In this document: positions 41,236 through 64,000 of the stretch, piece after piece
Position numbering within the stretch: the first letter of the stretch is position 1
How the letters are laid out: the number at the start of each line of letters is the position of its first letter
NCBI RefSeq assembly: GCF_964340395.1
Contig: NC_135550.1
Span: 11,384,408 to 11,448,407, forward strand
Reading direction: 5' to 3'
DNA: 64,000 nt
Origin: Glandiceps talaboti
Lineage: Eukaryota; Hemichordata; Enteropneusta; Spengelidae
The notes under the pieces: model-generated
Told to the model about the DNA's origin: nothing
Seen by the model: only the letters and a program-made list of their open reading frames with translations
Databases searched by the model: none
Position numbers and translations under genes: made by a program

Positions 41236-42572
41236 ATTACATAGGATTATTCTGTTGTTCTGGACCAACTTGTCTATAACTCTTTCAGCCAACTGTTTTG
41301 TTTTACAACTAACTGATCCTTTAAAGTGATGTGGATGAACTTGAATTCACTTTAAAGAGAAAGTGAAATGGAAATGAATAAATTAATAACCTTCCAGTGA
41401 GTGGAATCTTGCATATAATAATACGCCAAAAAGTACATAAATATATGCTTTTGTCTGCAATTGTAATAGCATTGTTATTGCAGATTTTCAAAAAATAAAT
41501 GAATAAAACTGTAGCAGTTAAGAGTTCTCTGTGTTGGTTTATCAGACAACATGCATACATTCATGAATGTTAACTTCAAAAATCATTCTATATATATATA
41601 AACATCTTGTTTCTGGTTAGGACAGTTTGCCTAAAATGGTGTGATGACGCGATTGCTTTTTAATTCTCAACAAACCTGTTACTCAATCTACTATTTATGG
41701 CAGTTACTGTTCTTTTTATTGAGTACTTTAGAGCAATTGTGTATGTGGGGCAGATGTCATTTGCTTGTTCATGATTGGCTCTGCTGTTGTCTTCACTGAA
41801 GTAGGGTTATTTTTGTGTTTCCCCATGGATATACAGACTGCGTGGGCTGGACAAACACACACAAAAAAAAAAGACTGACGTGGGGGTATTTAACTGATGG
41901 GGGCACTGACCAGAAACAATTCTTTCTCTTTTTTTGGCCTATTTGTTGGTAAATCATTGAATTGTGTATGCTAAAATTAATTATTTATAAGAGCAAATTA
42001 TTTCATGGTCAGAATTTTCATGGTTTTCATTTCACCCCCCCCCCCCCGTAAATTCTGCTCTTTTCCTTGATACATGATAGATATACAAGAGCTAAGTTAT
42101 CTCTCAATCTACTCTTGAATGAATCTTCAGAGCCAAGTAAACCACTGTATATATAGATCATTTGGAATTGAGTCAAATATAAAAGTTTACATATTATTCA
42201 GGAAACACCAAGAAATACCCATAAATAATTTTGAAACAAAGTGCGCACAGTATACCATTTAACTGACAACGGTTGCCACCAAACGAGGGTGTATGCCAAT
42301 CCCCCCCCCCCATAAAGTTGTTGCGGTTGTCAAGTTACTACGTCCCATACATAGCGTCCGGATGGCATCAGTGTTCGGACAGACGAAAAGTCACAATCAA
42401 TCATTTCAAATCCCCTATCAGTCGATCCCTTTTGTACTGCCAGCTCCAAAGTGGTCGGTGGGTTGGTGGGTGCATGGTCGGTCGGTTGGTTGGTCGGTCC
42501 AATCGGGTTGTCTTGTGGTCAGTTAAATATGCACGTGGTTCTAAAAAAAAAGCTCTTGATCCAGCTAGATAA

Positions 42573-42969
42573 GGCCAAATAAAACAAGTTGTTTGGTTCC
42601 GGTTACCCGACCCCACCTAGTTTTTCACGCCGACCCTAAAAATTTGTTTGAACTATTGGAGAAAAATAGTAATAAAAGCGCGAATATCGTGAAGTCTCGC
42701 AATAAATAGTGGATGCGGAAACTGACATCAACTTAAAAAGACAATATAAAACTATTCTTCCAATCTGTAATGGCTGTACATCTGATAGGAACAACCCAGA
42801 GACCATTTGGAAAACAATGGAAAACCTGAACTAGACACTCACTCACTCACTCACTCACTCACTCACTCACTCATGAAAAAAAATATAATAAAATAAAATA
42901 AAAAATCTACCTACCCACCTATTTTTCAATTGAATGTAATCGGAACCAAACAACTTTTTTTATTTGGCC
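42573..42969. mobile_element. Harbinger-like MITE, about 35-bp TIRs, TAA target duplication
   Basis: Starts GGCCAAATAAAACAAGTT and continues GTTTGGTTCCGGTTAC. The right end is the inverse (GTAATCGGAACCAAAC, AACTTTTTTTATTTGGCC). TAA precedes (42570-42572) and follows (42970-42972) the element, the 3-bp TWA duplication typical of PIF/Harbinger. The 397-bp interior is non-coding and includes an ACTC microsatellite (about 42836-42873). Confidence 0.8.
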
Positions 42970-43220
42970 TAAGCTTGAGATCCCTCTTCCTGGCTTGCCA
43001 ACAAAGTAGTGCAGGTCGCGAAAGGTCATGAATCAGTCCATCTCACTTATCTCACAGACAATGTCCAAACTTTATAACAGTTGATTGATGTTCTATATAA
43101 ATATAACTGATTTAAACGTGTAGACATGTAAACCCACCTATAAGCGTACACAAAACTTGTGTGTACCAGTTCTCCCGTTGCCGAGTACAGGGACACACAA
43201 ACACGCACACATCGACAGAC

Positions 43221-63537
<20,317 letters not shown>

Positions 63538-64000
63538 GTAAAACACAACGATACCTATAGTACACGCTCTTTATTAATTGTAACACACAAGCATGCAGTT
63601 CAAAGTTTTCAACTTTTTGCACTTTTCGATCTGTCTTGGTCAACGACCCTCATCTGAATGACCAATTCTATAGTGTCATCAGATTGACAAATTCTATTGT
63701 TACATATGGTCGTCCATCATGACAGATCGAAAGTTCAATGTTAAAATACTTTACTTTGAACTGCTTGTGTCTCATTATAACCTACATGTAATGATCTAAG
63801 CTTGGCCAAGCTGCTGAACACTTCAATTTGTTCTACTACTATTGCCATGTTTATTGACAGGAGTGCATTATTAGTTAAAATAAACAATAGTACTTTCTTT
63901 GAAATACATTCGTGAAAGTACCAGTACATTGGTATGTGTAGTTTTTTGGTAATAATATTTATCAATATATCGATATCCTAACAACTTTTCAAGATGTTAT
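63538..64000 (+). other. Intron after the first exon of the third phospholipase repeat
   Basis: The donor GTAAAA follows exon 63479-63537. The next expected cassette exon (68 nt, ending in LSW plus AG) is not found before the window ends. An imperfect inverted pair (AAGCATGCAGTTCAAAG near 63590 against the complement of CTTTGAACTGCTTGTG near 63760) suggests another small fold-back element. Confidence 0.55.

Larger units (their letters stand above)
40209..43220. other. Intergenic region between the S28 peptidase and phospholipase B genes, no gene seen
   Basis: Contents: a weak inverted pair at about 40310-40375 and 40600-40670 related to the 339-464 element; a SINE-like fragment with GGGATTCAATCCCAGG at 41170-41235; a C-run (about 42035-42047) and another at 42301-42310; and a Harbinger-like MITE (42573-42969). 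Neither strand offers an exon with recognisable protein similarity. Confidence 0.65.

Overview
This is animal nuclear DNA. Genes are split by many GT-AG introns, every exon I join keeps phase, and the spacers are AT-rich and full of microsatellites, minisatellites, SINEs, MITEs and a LINE. The proteins are clearly metazoan: SNX6, EAPP, a coiled-coil/SPRY protein, a PRSS16-type peptidase and a multi-domain phospholipase B. A marine invertebrate fits, possibly a non-vertebrate deuterostome such as a hemichordate or amphioxus. The phylum is inference and is not settled by the sequence.

Layout: (1) 1-8759, + strand: the 3' eleven exons of a sorting nexin SNX5/SNX6 gene (351 residues visible), with a 17-copy minisatellite in one intron. 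(2) 8760-12.6 kb: 3' UTR or intergenic DNA with microsatellites and a TIR element. (3) 12714-22959, + strand: a seven-exon, 897-residue coiled-coil plus B30.2/SPRY protein resembling FSD1. Its third intron holds Penelope-like element (PLE) fragments invaded by a 5'-truncated LINE. (4) 22960-28490: convergent intergenic DNA with hAT-like MITEs and a 55-bp minisatellite. (5) 32019-28491, - strand: E2F-associated phosphoprotein (EAPP), four exons, 324 residues. (6) 32468-40208, + strand, head to head with EAPP across 448 bp: a complete ten-exon, 514-residue family S28 serine peptidase close to PRSS16. (7) 40209-43220: intergenic DNA with a Harbinger-like MITE. (8) 43221 to the window end, + strand: the first 28 exons of a phospholipase B1-like gene. 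Two whole GDSL lipase repeats and the first exon of a third are built from the same twelve-exon cassette. A 28-copy 44-bp minisatellite and several long fold-back elements lie in its introns.

The genes form no pathway. SNX6 (endosomal sorting) and EAPP (nuclear) are neighbours in the human genome as well (14q13, from memory), so part of this window probably preserves an old animal linkage. The S28 peptidase and phospholipase B are both secretory-pathway hydrolases with signal peptides. The most informative non-genic structures are the LINE nested in a PLE, a SINE nested in a MITE, and three intronic or intergenic minisatellites.
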